A stretch of 64,000 bases of DNA, taken from NCBI GenBank assembly GCA_020638875.1, contig JACKHS010000010.1, forward strand, positions 1-64,000, given 5' to 3'. Position numbers and translations under genes: made by a program. This document shows, piece after piece, positions 53,501-63,637 of this stretch. The notes beneath the pieces are model-generated. The model had not been told where the DNA came from, searched no databases, and worked only from the letters and a program-made list of their open reading frames with translations. Source of the stretch: Planctomycetota bacterium (GTDB taxonomy: Bacteria; Planctomycetota; UBA1135; GCA-002686595). Numbering within the stretch: the first letter of the stretch is position 1; each line of letters starts with the position of its first letter.

Positions 53501-53603
53501 GTGGACCCTGCGCGTGACGATCGACGGGCAGGAGGAGCCGCTGTACGAGGGGCAGGTCGAGGTGCGCGTCCGCGAGACGCAGCGCGTGCGCGTGAACCTC
53601 TGA
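50556..53603 (+). CDS. large anchored beta-sandwich protein, tandem paralogue
   Basis: A protein of 1015 residues with an intact frame. The N-terminal anchor is LLLPALALLLLGALYLC. The ectodomain repeats carboxypeptidase-regulatory-like units: LFGTVVRAGGVPVPGARVVL, AGVVNGPRGGGVEGVTVV, IEGRVLDPQGEPISGVDIQV, with DDEGVFELFGVEPGD and DGSFELTGLAPGQQYKL turns. The stretch EGSDAPRTAFPGGVALYAGL and the following ADGYVDFEKKGVMLKPGDEV match EFPGGVARYADVPL and ADGYVPWEREDVALAAGEV in the gene before, showing recent common origin. TAGCAT is present 17 nt before the ATG. No catalytic residues. Envelope-bound scaffold or adhesin-like role is inference. Confidence 0.85.
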   Translation: MSSRSNLLLPALALLLLGALYLCTRLLDTADAGHLVHGGAGEVGTSEPGGLRPVESEVSGSGDRSGSGRVEIAALPDAPLVDPDAVVEEAPSGPRLFGTVVRAGGVPVPGARVVLRRSQAWLSVPADVEEMSAVWRPGAVHEATCDDEGVFELFGVEPGDVALSISGDGLAPLHRLRLTVPKHEEYDLGRFELELGVRVAGVVNGPRGGGVEGVTVVRAVSPDSGSLRLDLPGHGVPVATTDAEGKFEVASLPPGAWHLIFDHPDYRVTELKGRTEPAGQRESGLFVSLEQGLSIEGRVEGLDVAAEGPLRVTGRRDREQGAGAADAVEGAEKFRPRHAEVRVDGSFELTGLAPGQQYKLRLYKLRKPEAEDPPNLPERWVTVTGVEDARQLAGAKGVVLEYRAEATVRLVARDAGSGRALETFTVSVDGDSLSGGGVLEEEGSDAPRTAFPGGVALYAGLRPGADGASATVRVRADGYVDFEKKGVMLKPGDEVDLGEVTLERAKLVSVRVVRKGTQTPVASAHVVLAKSTDADALERWTGQEEKRAWGDARVRDAFTDAEGRARVTAWPDAICVLAAGAPDYLAGEQERSVPPHEEEVVIELERGGRVTVRIVDDEARPVPGMYVEHTAADRRDGNEYMDWGWDPGGNVENKSNEDGVVVFANLTEGRHEFQALEKKNAWGGGGETSGREAEGEVYLAKGEEKELELRVAARGGYDATLLEAGLPLSGALAQLTSLDSDQAGNGWYWGGEGQEDPRTRISDHTGRVRFQGLKVGRYDLKISHPERRMSIHREVHVTREPRPEVLDLGLAVIEGRVLDPQGEPISGVDIQVQEIGDNDWDGGDYRVRISEDAEGDANWEYEEVKPWSIHTGEDGAYRLRGVRPDVKLQVGLSDRYVVGESRELGPLGRDEYRAGEDFTLERAGAVRVDFSGLVNDNRRRTQVQLVRDVPQGEGVEPRREQHRTSVRPWRPRADFSSVRAGTWTLRVTIDGQEEPLYEGQVEVRVRETQRVRVNL

Positions 53604-53745
53604 GCGGCGGTGGCTGTCGCGGGGACGGCCGCAGCGCCGTGCGACGGCGTCGGCGCGTCGAGGTTCCGAGCGCGCGGAACGCGCGGCGGCGCAGATCGCG
53701 CGGCGCGCCGTTCCTTCGCCCGGCGCGGTCGCGTAGAGTCCCGCC

Positions 53746-54582
53746 GTGACCTCCGAACGCCGCTACGACGCCGTCCTGCTCGACCTCGACGGCACCCTGC
53801 TCGACCAGCACGAGGTCGTCCGCCCGCGCAACGCCGCGGCGCTGCGGCGGCTCGTGGACGAGGGCGTGCACGTGATGATCACCACCGGCCGCTCGGTGCT
53901 CGCGACGCTGCGCGCGGTCGACGGCCTGGACCTGCCGGCGCCGATGGCGGTCTTCAACGGCGCGGCGATCTACTGCCCGGTGAAGGAGCGGCTGCTCGAG
54001 GAGCGCGTGCTCTCCAACCGCGCCGTCGCGCGCGCGCTGGCCTTCGCCGAGGCGCGCGACCTGCTCGTCGTCTGCCAGACCGGCTTCGAGAAGTTCGGCA
54101 CCGCCCCGCGCGACCCGCACGAGGACGACGCGCTGCGCGGCTTCCTCGAGCTCGAGGTGCGGCCGCGCGAGGAGCTGCCGCGCGAGTACCTCGTGCGCAT
54201 CGTGCTGTTCTCGCGCGACCACGCGCGCTCGGCCGACTTCCGCGACGAGGTCGTCGCCGCGCTCGACCTGCCCAGCTACCTCACGCACTTCCCGCTGCGC
54301 GCGCTGGTGCGCCACGCGGGCTCGCCGCTGCACGTGGTCGACGTGCACCCGCCGTGCCTCGGCAAGGCCGAGGCGCTGCGCTGGCTGACGGAGGAGCGCG
54401 GCGTGGCCCCCGGGCGCGTCGTGGCGATCGGCGACGCCGGCAACGACGTGCCCATGTTGCGCGCCGCTGGCCTGGGCGTCGCGATGGGCAACGGCCACCG
54501 CAGCGCGCTCGAGGCCGCCGACCGCGTCATCGGCGCGCACGACACCGACGCGATCGCGGAGCTGGTGGACGAGCTGTTCTAG
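53746..54582 (+). CDS. HAD-superfamily hydrolase, Cof/YbiV type
   Basis: A protein of 278 residues. The nucleophile motif is LLDLDGTLLD (Asp13, Asp15), motif II is VMITTGRSV, motif III includes the Lys of CLGKAEALRWL, and motif IV is AIGDAGNDVPML, with a C2-type cap between. Cof-like enzymes dephosphorylate sugar phosphates, pyridoxal phosphate or FMN intermediates; the substrate is not set by sequence. The start is GTG at 53746, 6 nt after TAGAGT, so a leaderless transcript is likely. Its stop TAG overlaps the convergent fmdB-type stop in a shared CTAG. Confidence 0.9.
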   Translation: MTSERRYDAVLLDLDGTLLDQHEVVRPRNAAALRRLVDEGVHVMITTGRSVLATLRAVDGLDLPAPMAVFNGAAIYCPVKERLLEERVLSNRAVARALAFAEARDLLVVCQTGFEKFGTAPRDPHEDDALRGFLELEVRPREELPREYLVRIVLFSRDHARSADFRDEVVAALDLPSYLTHFPLRALVRHAGSPLHVVDVHPPCLGKAEALRWLTEERGVAPGRVVAIGDAGNDVPMLRAAGLGVAMGNGHRSALEAADRVIGAHDTDAIAELVDELF

Positions 54583-54884
54583 TCGGCCTTCTTCGGGGCC
54601 TGCTTCTTCGCCGCCTTCGCCTCGGGCTTCGACGGGCAGCTCTCGCAGGCGGCGGGCTTGGACTCGGTGGCGTCGGCCTTCTTGGCCGAGTGGTAGTCCT
54701 TCGAGCGGTAGTCGGTCTGGTAGAAGCCGCTGCCCTTGAAGAGCACCCCGGCGCCCATGCCGATCTGGCGCTCGAGGCCGAGCTTGCCGCACGCGGGGCA
54801 CTTGCGCTTGGGCGCCTCGCTCATCGACTGGAAGAGCTCGAGCGCGTGGCCGCAGTGCTTGCAGACGTAGTCGTAGGTGGGCAT
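54579..54884 (-). CDS. FmdB-family zinc ribbon protein
   Basis: A protein of 101 residues. The family start MPTYDYVCKHCGHALELFQ is exact, with CxxC pairs CKHC and CPAC that form one zinc ribbon. After it a low-complexity Lys/Ala-rich tail (KAAKKQAPKKAD) with an extra CESC pair is appended. FmdB proteins are small regulators or assembly factors of unclear role, frequently found near chaperone genes. It starts 1 nt past the grpE stop, as the last gene of the chaperone operon. Confidence 0.88.
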   Translation of the reverse strand: MPTYDYVCKHCGHALELFQSMSEAPKRKCPACGKLGLERQIGMGAGVLFKGSGFYQTDYRSKDYHSAKKADATESKPAACESCPSKPEAKAAKKQAPKKAD

Positions 54885-54885
54885 C

Positions 54886-55461
54886 TCAGCTGTCCTGCGC
54901 CGTCGAGCCGGGCGCGGCGGCGACCTTGACGTTGGCGTAGCGCAGCACGTCCTTGCCCAGCGTGTAGCCCGAGCGCGTCGTCGCGAGGATCGTGCCCGGC
55001 GGCACCTCGTCGGTCTCGACGGTCTCGACGGCCTCGTGACGCGACGGGTCGAAGACGCCGCTGGTGTCGATCGGCTCGACCTCGCGCTGCGTCAGGAACT
55101 GCATCATCTGGTCGCGCGTGAGCTGCACGCCGTACTTGAGGTTCTGGCCCTCCTGCGTCTCGACCGGCGTCAGCAGCGCCATGTCGAGGTAGTCGAGCAC
55201 CAGCAGCAGCTCGCCGAGCAGCTCGCGCTTGGAGGCCAGCACGGAACCGGCGATGACCTCGGCCTGGCGGCGGCGCAGGTTCTGGAAGTCGGCCTGCGAG
55301 CGGCGCCAGTTCTCGTAGTACTCGTCGCGCTCGCGCTGCACGCGCTCCTCGGGGCTCAGCGCCTCCTCGACGACCTCCGCCTCGGGCAGGTCGTCCTCGT
55401 TCTCGGCGGAGAGGTCGCGCTCGAGCTCGTCCGGCATGTCGTGGTCGGTGTTCGCGGTCAT
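54886..55461 (-). CDS. grpE: nucleotide exchange factor GrpE
   Basis: A protein of 191 residues. An acidic N-terminal segment precedes a long helix (RRSQADFQNLRRRQAEVI), followed by the dimer region and the C-terminal beta domain with GVFDPSRHEAVETV and LATTRSGYTLGKDVLRYANV, which is the conserved GrpE ending. It releases ADP from DnaK, although no dnaK gene lies in the window. It follows dnaJ with a 4-nt gap and precedes the fmdB-type gene with a 1-nt gap. The DnaK partner must be elsewhere. Confidence 0.92.
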   Translation of the reverse strand: MTANTDHDMPDELERDLSAENEDDLPEAEVVEEALSPEERVQRERDEYYENWRRSQADFQNLRRRQAEVIAGSVLASKRELLGELLLVLDYLDMALLTPVETQEGQNLKYGVQLTRDQMMQFLTQREVEPIDTSGVFDPSRHEAVETVETDEVPPGTILATTRSGYTLGKDVLRYANVKVAAAPGSTAQDS

Positions 55462-55465
55462 CTCG

Positions 55466-56590
55466 TCAACTGAAGTAGCTCGCGATCTTCTCCAGGAAGG
55501 ACTTGTGGCCCGACTTCTCGAGCTCGATGTCGCCGAACTCGGCGAGCAGCTCCTTCTGGCGGTCGGTCAGCTTGGTGGGCACCTCGATGAAGACGCGCAC
55601 GAGCAGGTCGCCGCGCCCCGAGCCCTGCATGTGCGGGAGGCCCTGGCCGCGCAGGCGCAGCATCTTGCCGCTCTGCGTCCCGGCCGGGATGGTCAGCGTG
55701 ACCTTGCTCGACAGCGTCGGGATCTCGACCTTGTCGCCGAGCGCGAGCTGCGGGAACGAGCAGGGCACCTCGGTCATCAGGTCCGCGCCGGCGCGCTGGA
55801 AGACCTTGTGCGGCTTCTCGCGGATCACGCAGAAGAGGTTGCCGCGCGGCGCGCCCGGGTCGCCGGCGTCGCCCTCGCCGGCCACGCGCAGCTGCACGCC
55901 CTCCTCGATGCCGGCGGGGATGCGGATCTCGATCTCGTTCGACTCCTGCACCTTGCCCTGGCCGTCGCAGGCCTTGCAGGGGTTCGTGATGACTTGGCCC
56001 GCGCCGTGGCAGGCGGGGCAGGGCGTCGCCATGGTGAAGAAGCCCTGGCTGCGCTGCACCTGACCGCGGCCGCCGCAGGTCGTGCAGGTCACGGGCTTCG
56101 CGCCGTCCTGGCCGCCGGTGCCGGAGCACGGCTCGCACGCCTCGAAGCGCTTGAGCGAGACGGTGCGCTCGACGCCGGTTTCGATCTCCTCGAGCGTGAG
56201 GTCGAGCACGATGCGCAGGTCGCGCCCGGGCCGCGGACCGCGTCGACCGCCGCCGCGGCGTTGACCGAAGAGGTCGCCGAGGCCGCCGCCGAAGATGTCG
56301 CCGAAGGCCGAGAAGATGTCCTCGAGGTTCGAGAAGCGCGCGCCCTGGAAGCCGCCGCCCTGGCCGAACGCGGCGTGGCCGAACTGGTCGTACTGCGCGC
56401 GCTTCTCGGCGTTGCCGAGCACGTCGTACGCCTCGGCGGCCTCCTTGAACTTCGCCTCCGCGCCCTTGTCCCCCTGGTTCTGGTCGGGGTGGAACTGCAT
56501 GGCGAGCTTGCGGTAGGCCTTCTTGATGGCGGCCTGGTCCGCGTCGCGGGGGACGCCGAGGACCTCGTAGTAGTCGCGCTTCTCGCTCAT
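55466..56590 (-). CDS. dnaJ: co-chaperone DnaJ
   Basis: A protein of 374 residues with all DnaJ regions: J domain with HPD (AMQFHPDQNQGDKGAE), Gly/Phe-rich segment with GQGGGFQGARF, a zinc domain of four CxxCxGxG repeats (CEPCSGTG, CTTCGGRG, CPACHGAG, CKACDGQG) and C-terminal substrate-binding domains ending SFLEKIASYFS. It stimulates DnaK and delivers substrates. The ATG at 56590-56588 follows groEL1 by 106 bp containing hairpins at 56619-56652 and 56666-56696, so it may also have its own transcript start. Confidence 0.94.
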   Translation of the reverse strand: MSEKRDYYEVLGVPRDADQAAIKKAYRKLAMQFHPDQNQGDKGAEAKFKEAAEAYDVLGNAEKRAQYDQFGHAAFGQGGGFQGARFSNLEDIFSAFGDIFGGGLGDLFGQRRGGGRRGPRPGRDLRIVLDLTLEEIETGVERTVSLKRFEACEPCSGTGGQDGAKPVTCTTCGGRGQVQRSQGFFTMATPCPACHGAGQVITNPCKACDGQGKVQESNEIEIRIPAGIEEGVQLRVAGEGDAGDPGAPRGNLFCVIREKPHKVFQRAGADLMTEVPCSFPQLALGDKVEIPTLSSKVTLTIPAGTQSGKMLRLRGQGLPHMQGSGRGDLLVRVFIEVPTKLTDRQKELLAEFGDIELEKSGHKSFLEKIASYFS

Positions 56591-56618
56591 GGCTCGTTCG
56601 GTCGGGCGGGTGGGGGGC

Positions 56619-56652
56619 GAGCCCCGGAGGTCGTGGAGGCGCTCCGGGGCTC
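56619..56652 (-). terminator. hairpin between groEL1 and dnaJ
   Basis: GAGCCCCGGAG at 56619-56629 and CTCCGGGGCTC at 56642-56652 pair over 11 bp. A second short stem (GCCCGCGGC/GCCGCGGGC, 56666-56696) lies against the groEL1 stop. Either a terminator or a processing or attenuation element between chaperone genes. Confidence 0.5.
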
Positions 56653-56696
56653 GGCAAGGGGGAGCGCCCGCGGCGCGGCGGCCGCGGGCCGCGGGC

Positions 56697-58301
56697 TCAG
56701 CTCACGCTGCCGTCGACCTGGTCGTGCTCCTTCTTCAGCTCGGTCACCATGGTGTCGGTGGTGAGCAGCAGGCCGGAGATCGACGCGGCGTTCTGCAGCG
56801 CGGCGCGCACGACCTTCGTCGGGTCGATCACGCCGGCCTTGAGCAGGTCCTCGTACGCGCCGGTGAGGGCGTTGAAGCCCTGGGCGTTCTTCTTCTCGCG
56901 CACGTTCTCGGCCACGACCGAGCCGTCGAAGCCCGCGTTCGAGGCGAGCTGACGCAGCGGCGCGGAGAGGGCGCGCAGGACGATCTGACCGCCGAAGGAC
57001 TCCTCGCCCTTGTAGCGGACCGCCTTCACGGCCTCCTCGGCGCGCAGCAGCGCGACGCCGCCGCCGGGGACGATGCCCTCCTCGATGGCCGCGCGCGTGG
57101 CGTTGAGCGCGTCCTCGAGCAGGTCCTTCATCGCCTTCATCTCGGCTTCGGTCTGGCCGCCGCAGCGGATCACCGCGACGCCGCCGGTCAGCTTGGCGAG
57201 GCGCTCCTCGAGCTTCTCGCGGTCGTAGTCCGACTTCGTGTTCTCGATCTGCACGCGGATCTGGTCGCAGCGGTCGGCGATGGCCTTCTTGGCCCCGCCG
57301 CCCTGCACGATCGTGGTGGCGTCCTTCGTGACGCGCACCTTCTTGGCGGTGCCGAAGTGCTCGGCCGTGACGTGCTCGAGGCTGAGACCCAGCTCCTCGC
57401 TGATGGCGGTGCCGCCGGTCAGCGCGGCGATGTCGCCGAGGTAGGCCTTGCGGCGCTCGCCGAAGCCGGGCGCCTTGACGGCGCACACGTTGAGGATGCC
57501 CTTCAGGCGGTTGATGACGAGCGCTGCGAGCGCTTCGCCCTCGATGTCCTCGGCGATGATGAGCAGCGGACGCCCGGTCTGGGCGGCGTTCTCGAGCACC
57601 GGCAGGAACTCGCGCACGTTGCTGATCTTCTTGTTGTAGATGAAGATCAGCGGGTCCTCGAGGATCGCCTCGAGCTTGCCCAGGTCGGTGGCGAAGTAGG
57701 GCGACAGGTAGCCCTTGTCGAACTCGAGGCCCTCGACGACCTTGAGCTCGGTCTCGGTGCCGGTGGCCTCCTCGATGGTGATGACGCCCTGGTCGCCGAC
57801 CTTCTCGAAGGCCTCCGCGAGCAGCGCGCCGACCGCCGGGTTGTTGTTGGCGGAGATGGCGCCGACGTTGGCCTTCTCCTCGCGCGTCTTGACCTTGCGC
57901 GAGAGCTTGGCGAGCGACTCGACCGCGGCCTCGACGGCCTTGTCGATGCCGTTGCGCAGCGCGATGGTGTTGACGCCCTTGTTCAGGAACTTGAGGCCCT
58001 CGGTGAAGATCGCCTCGGCCAGGACCGTCGCCGTGGTGGTGCCGTCACCGGCCACGTCGTTGGTCTTGTTGGCGACCTCGTTCACGAGCTTGGCGCCCAT
58101 GTTCTCGAAGGGGTCCTCGAGCTCGATCTCCTTGGCGACCGAGACGCCGTCCTTGGTGACGGACGGGTTGCCGAAGGACTTCTGCAGGATGACGTTGCGG
58201 CCGGCCGGGCCCAGGGTGACCTTGACGGTCTTGGCGAGCTTCTCGATCCCCGCGCGCATCTTCTGGCGCGCGTTGTCGTCGAACATGATCTGCTTGGCCA
58301 T
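56697..58301 (-). CDS. groEL1: chaperonin GroEL, copy without GGM tail
   Basis: A protein of 534 residues. It starts MAKQIMFDDNARQKM and has the ATP-site motif VAGDGTTTATVLAEAI, SANNNPAVG and IVPGGGVALLR. The C-terminus ends KKEHDQVDGSVS, without the usual Gly-Gly-Met tail. It folds proteins in the cytoplasm; no groES gene is seen here. It is 62 bp after the second groEL. Both genes have a GAAGAAGA stretch and CCCATGGCC at the start, so they share translation signals. The missing tail suggests a specialised paralogue. Confidence 0.92.
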   Translation of the reverse strand: MAKQIMFDDNARQKMRAGIEKLAKTVKVTLGPAGRNVILQKSFGNPSVTKDGVSVAKEIELEDPFENMGAKLVNEVANKTNDVAGDGTTTATVLAEAIFTEGLKFLNKGVNTIALRNGIDKAVEAAVESLAKLSRKVKTREEKANVGAISANNNPAVGALLAEAFEKVGDQGVITIEEATGTETELKVVEGLEFDKGYLSPYFATDLGKLEAILEDPLIFIYNKKISNVREFLPVLENAAQTGRPLLIIAEDIEGEALAALVINRLKGILNVCAVKAPGFGERRKAYLGDIAALTGGTAISEELGLSLEHVTAEHFGTAKKVRVTKDATTIVQGGGAKKAIADRCDQIRVQIENTKSDYDREKLEERLAKLTGGVAVIRCGGQTEAEMKAMKDLLEDALNATRAAIEEGIVPGGGVALLRAEEAVKAVRYKGEESFGGQIVLRALSAPLRQLASNAGFDGSVVAENVREKKNAQGFNALTGAYEDLLKAGVIDPTKVVRAALQNAASISGLLLTTDTMVTELKKEHDQVDGSVS

Positions 58302-58363
58302 GGGAGTGTTCTCTTCTTCTGGGTCGTGGGGTGTCGTTCGTGTTCGCGGGGGAGCGCTGCGGG

Positions 58364-60025
<1,662 letters not shown>

Positions 60026-60250
60026 GGGACAGTTCTTCTTCGCTGGCTGTGGGGGTGGGGAGGGTGTGTTCGGGCCCGCGCCGAGGCCGAAGGGCCCCGG
60101 GCGCGGGCTGTGCGGTGTGGCGGCGCAGGCCGCCGAGGCCCCCGCCCGAGCAACTAGGGTGCCGAGGGGGCGCGGTGCCTCGAAAAGGGCCTCCACGGGG
60201 CCTCCAGGGCCGCTCGGGGGCCCATCGCGGCGCCCCGCGCGAGGCGCGAG

Positions 60251-60305
60251 CTGTCATCTTGGCAGCCCGCGGGCGACCCTCCCAGGCCGCCTGCCATCCT
60301 GACAG
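60251..60305 (-). promoter_or_regulatory. paired inverted 15-mers upstream of groEL2
   Basis: CTGTCATCTTGGCAG at 60251-60265 (plus) and CTGTCAGGATGGCAG on the minus strand at 60305-60291 share CTGTCANNNTGGCAG. The two are in inverted orientation with centres 40 bp apart, about four DNA turns. They lie 225-280 bp upstream of the groEL2 start, in a position for a heat-shock or stress operator. Confidence 0.4.
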
Positions 60306-60312
60306 ACGAGCC

Positions 60313-62207
60313 TCAGGGACGGCGCACGAGGTCCACGCGCCAGGGCTCGAAGCCCGTCCGCTCGAGCCGCACCGCGAGGTCGCGCACGTCCTCGAAGCCG
60401 GCGAAGCCCGTCACGTCGAGGCGATACGCGCCCGGCGCGGGCAGGAACAGCGTGCCGTGCGAGTCCCAGCTCGGCGGGACCGGCGCGCCGGCCGCGTCGC
60501 GCAGCGCGAGGCGCGCGCCCTCGTCGAAGGGCACGCGCGCCGCGCCGTCGCGGAACTCGAGCGCCAGGCCGCACTCGAGCGCGAGCTCGACGCGCAGCTC
60601 CTGCTCGCCGGGGCGCGCCTCGAGCTCGCGCACCGCGGACGCGCGCCCGTCGACCCGTGCGAGCAGCTGCACGTGGCCGGCGCACAGCGTCGCGGCGTAG
60701 CGCCCGGGCGCGTCGGCAGCGCGCGCGCGCCAGGAGCGCGCTCGGCGCGTGCTCGCCGAGCAGCGTCACCGCCGCGCCGGCCAGCGGCGCGCCGCTCTCG
60801 GCCGCGACGAGCCGGACGACGACGCGCGCGAGCTCGGGCACGCGCAGCTCCACCTCGGCGAGGCCGCCGGGCGGCACGTCGAGCGCGGTCTGCCAGGCCA
60901 GCTCCGCGACGCAGGCCAGGTAGGGGCCCGCGTCGGGCAGCTCGATCTCGAACGCGTAGCGCGCCGCACCGCTCGCCTCGCCGCGCGCGCGCGCGTCAGT
61001 CGCGCGCGCGGGTCTTCCACCGTGCGCGCCGCCGCCGACGGGCGCGAAGCGCTGCAGCGTCGCGCGAGCGCGTCGTGGCCGGGCGGCAGCGCGAGCGTGC
61101 CGCGCACCGTCACCGGCGTCGCCGCGACCGGCGCGGGCACGAACAGCGCGAGCTCCTCGTCCGCGGCGCCGACGCGCGCGCGCTCGCGACCGGCGGCGGG
61201 CGCAGCGCCGGGCCGGCCAGCACGTCGACGACGAGCGCGCCGCCGCGGCAACGCCTCGAAGCGCGCGACGCCGTCCACGGCCCACGTCGCGTCGGCGGCC
61301 GCGCTCGCCGCTTCGTCCTCCGGGTCGCGCACGCACGCGCGCAGCGCGCGCCCCGCGACCGCGCGCGTCCAGGCGCACGAGCAAGCGCGCGCGCGCGCGT
61401 CGAGGCGCAGCTCGCGCTCGCCGCCGGCGGTGTGGTCGACGGCCAGCGCGCCCCACGCCGCGCGCGCGCGCGCACCCAGTAGCGCACGACGCCGCGCAGC
61501 TCGGGTCCGGCGCTCGGCGGCAGCGTGACGGGCGAGCGCGCGCCCCTGCGCGACCCAGGCCTCCGGGCGTGCGGCCGCGCTCCCAGACCGAGAGCTGCTC
61601 CGCGGCGACGACGTCGACCTCGTCGAGCTCCGCGCCGTCCGCCGCGGCGCGCACGTGCAGCCGCACCGCGTGCAGCTCGCGCCCGACGAGCGCGCGATCG
61701 TCGCGCGTCGCGCGCGACCTCGAAGCCCGCCTCCTCGAGCGCGAGCGCGCGACCGCCGAGCTCGAGCGCGCGCGTCGACCCACGCGAAGCCCGTCCTGGC
61801 GCGACGGCGAGCGACCAGCGCGCCCGCGCGCACCGCGACCTCGGCGCGCGTCCACGCCGCGCCTTCGAACGCGAGCACGCCGCGGCCGTCCTCGCGCGGA
61901 AGCGCGCGCCGGCGCGCGCATCGACGCGCTCGGCCGTGCCCGCCAGCGTCCAGCGCGACGCGCCGCCGCGGCGGCGAGCGCCGCCGTCGCGCGCGTCCCG
62001 CGCGGCCTCCTGCGCGCGCGGCCGCGACCTCGGGCGGTCGGCGCGCACGTCGCGCGGCGCGCGCCGGTGGCGTGCGCGCGTGCGCGTCAGGTGCCGCGGG
62101 CGCCACGCGCCGCGCCGCGCGTCGCGGCTCGGCCAGGCGACGTACGCGGCGAGCGCCGCCACGACCAGCAGCAGCGTCGACACGGGCAACGCGGAGCGCG
62201 AGCGCAT
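60313..62207 (-). pseudogene. anchored beta-sandwich protein, many frameshifts
   Basis: Coding sequence can be followed from an ATG at 62207-62205 to a TGA at 60313-60315, but only by changing frame repeatedly. The N-terminus is a signal anchor (LPVSTLLLVVAALAAYVAWP). Recognisable later pieces, in different frames, include VLAFEGAAWTRAEVAV near 61880, VTLPPSAGPELRGVVRYWV near 61500, TLALPPGHDALAR near 61080, FEIELPDAGPYLACVAELA near 60920 and DAAGAPVPPSWDSHGTLFL near 60460. The last segment (60313-60672) is open. The strand pattern resembles the other anchored carboxypeptidase-regulatory-like proteins, so it may be a fourth member. TAGGCT lies 6 nt before the ATG. Real decay or a poor assembly of a very GC-rich tract cannot be told apart. 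Confidence 0.6.
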
Positions 62208-62415
62208 GCGACCAGCCTAGCCCGGGCTCTTTCAGGAACGCGCACGCCGCCGCCGTCGCCGGCCCCTCGGCTCACGGCGGCCCCGCGCGGTTCCTCCGCT
62301 TCCTCGACGACCCGTTCGGGGTCGCCCGCGCCGCCGGCAACCGCGCAGCCCCGCGGGAACCGAGTTGCCGTGCCTGGCACACGCCGTGAGGATTCGACCG
62401 GGCTAGGATGCCGGC

Positions 62416-63637
62416 ATGACCTCCCGCCTCCGCTTCGCGCTCGCGTTCGCTCCGCTCCTCGCCCCGCTCGCGTCTCCCCGGCGCTCCGTCGCAGGAGCTC
62501 GTCGGCGACGGCGCGCCCGCGGTGGTGCTCGAGGCCCGCAGCGGAGCCACGCGCCGCGTGCCGCTCGAGGGCTTCGAGACGCGCAGCCTCGCCGAGCTCG
62601 AGGCCTGCCTCGTGCGCTTCGAGGGCCTCGCCGCGCCGCCCGCGTCGAGCGGCCGCGACGGCTGCGAGGTGCACCTCGTCGGCGACCGCGGCCTGGTGCG
62701 CGGCGAGCTGCTCGGCGGCGACGGCGAGGACCTCGAGGTGCGCCTCTACGGCGGCGCGCGCCTCGGCCTCGGGATCGCGGAGCTCGCCAGCCTGCGCGTC
62801 CCCGGGCGCGTGCCCGACGACTGGACCGAGGCGCTCGTTCCCGCCGACGAGGGCGACCGCCTGTACCGCGCGCGCGGGCTGGGCCTCGACCGCATCGACG
62901 GCACCGTCGAGCGCTTCAGCGCCGAGGGCGTGACGCTCGACTCGGCGCTGGGCTCGAAGCTGTTCCCGTGGAGCGAGGTCGCCGCGCTGTTCGTCGAGGC
63001 GCTCGAGGAGGAGCGCGCGCCGGTGCGCGGCGAGCCGGTGGTGGTGGACCTCTACGACGGTTCGCGCCTGCCCGCGGGCTTCGTGCGCCTCGCCGACGAC
63101 GGGCTGGACCTCGTCACGAGCGGCGGGCGCGGCCTGCGCCTGCCGCTCGGCGCCGTGTCGGAGGTCTTCCTCGAGGGCGCCGGCCTCGCGTTCCTGTCCG
63201 ACCTCGAGCCGGCGGAGAGCGCGACCACCTCGCTGTTCGGCGACGACCTCGGCATGACGTGGCCCGTGCGGCGCGATCGCTCGACGACCGGCGGACCGCT
63301 GACCGCCGGCGGACGCACCTGGACGCGCGGCCTGGGCGTGCACGCGCCGAGCCGCCTCGTGTACGCGCTGGGCGGCGCGTGGTCGGGGCTGCGCGGCAGC
63401 GTGGCCGTCGACGACGAGGTCACGCACCTGCCGGCGCGCGGCTCGGTGCGCTTCCGCGTGCACGGCGACGACGTCGTGCTGTGGGAGAGCGCGGTGCTGC
63501 ACGGCGGCGATCCGCCGGTGGCGTTCCCGCAGCTCGACCTCACCGGCGTCGAGCGCCTGGTGCTCGAGGTCGACATGGCCGACGAGCTCGCGGTGGGCGA
63601 CCGCGCCGACTGGCTGCGCCCGGTGCTGGTGCGGTGA
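62416..63637 (+). CDS. secreted NPCBM-domain protein, one frameshift
   Basis: The ATG at 62416 begins a signal peptide (RFALAFAPLLAPLA) whose frame changes once near 62480; downstream the frame is open to TGA at 63635-63637. About 406 residues if repaired. The C-terminal about 150 residues are an NPCBM carbohydrate-binding module: RTWTRGLGVHAPSRLVYAL, WSGLRGSVAVDDEV, GSVRFRVHGDDVVLWES and GVERLVLEVDMADEL. The N-terminal part has repeated strand segments with GLGIAELASLRVPG and DGSRLPAGFVRL. TAGGAT ends 6 nt before the ATG, implying a leaderless transcript. It probably binds cell-surface or environmental glycans. Its stop overlaps the next start as GTGA. Confidence 0.8.

Noticed and set aside
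53356..54801. Minus-strand ORF opposite the scaffold and HAD genes
   Set aside because: It spans two unrelated plus-strand genes and an intergenic gap, and shows no motif.
60026..60312. CIRCE element or sigma-32-type promoter upstream of groEL2
   Set aside because: No TTAGCACTC-N9-GAGTGCTAA is present. A CTTTTCG...CACCCTAG pair was considered, but the spacing and bases fit poorly.
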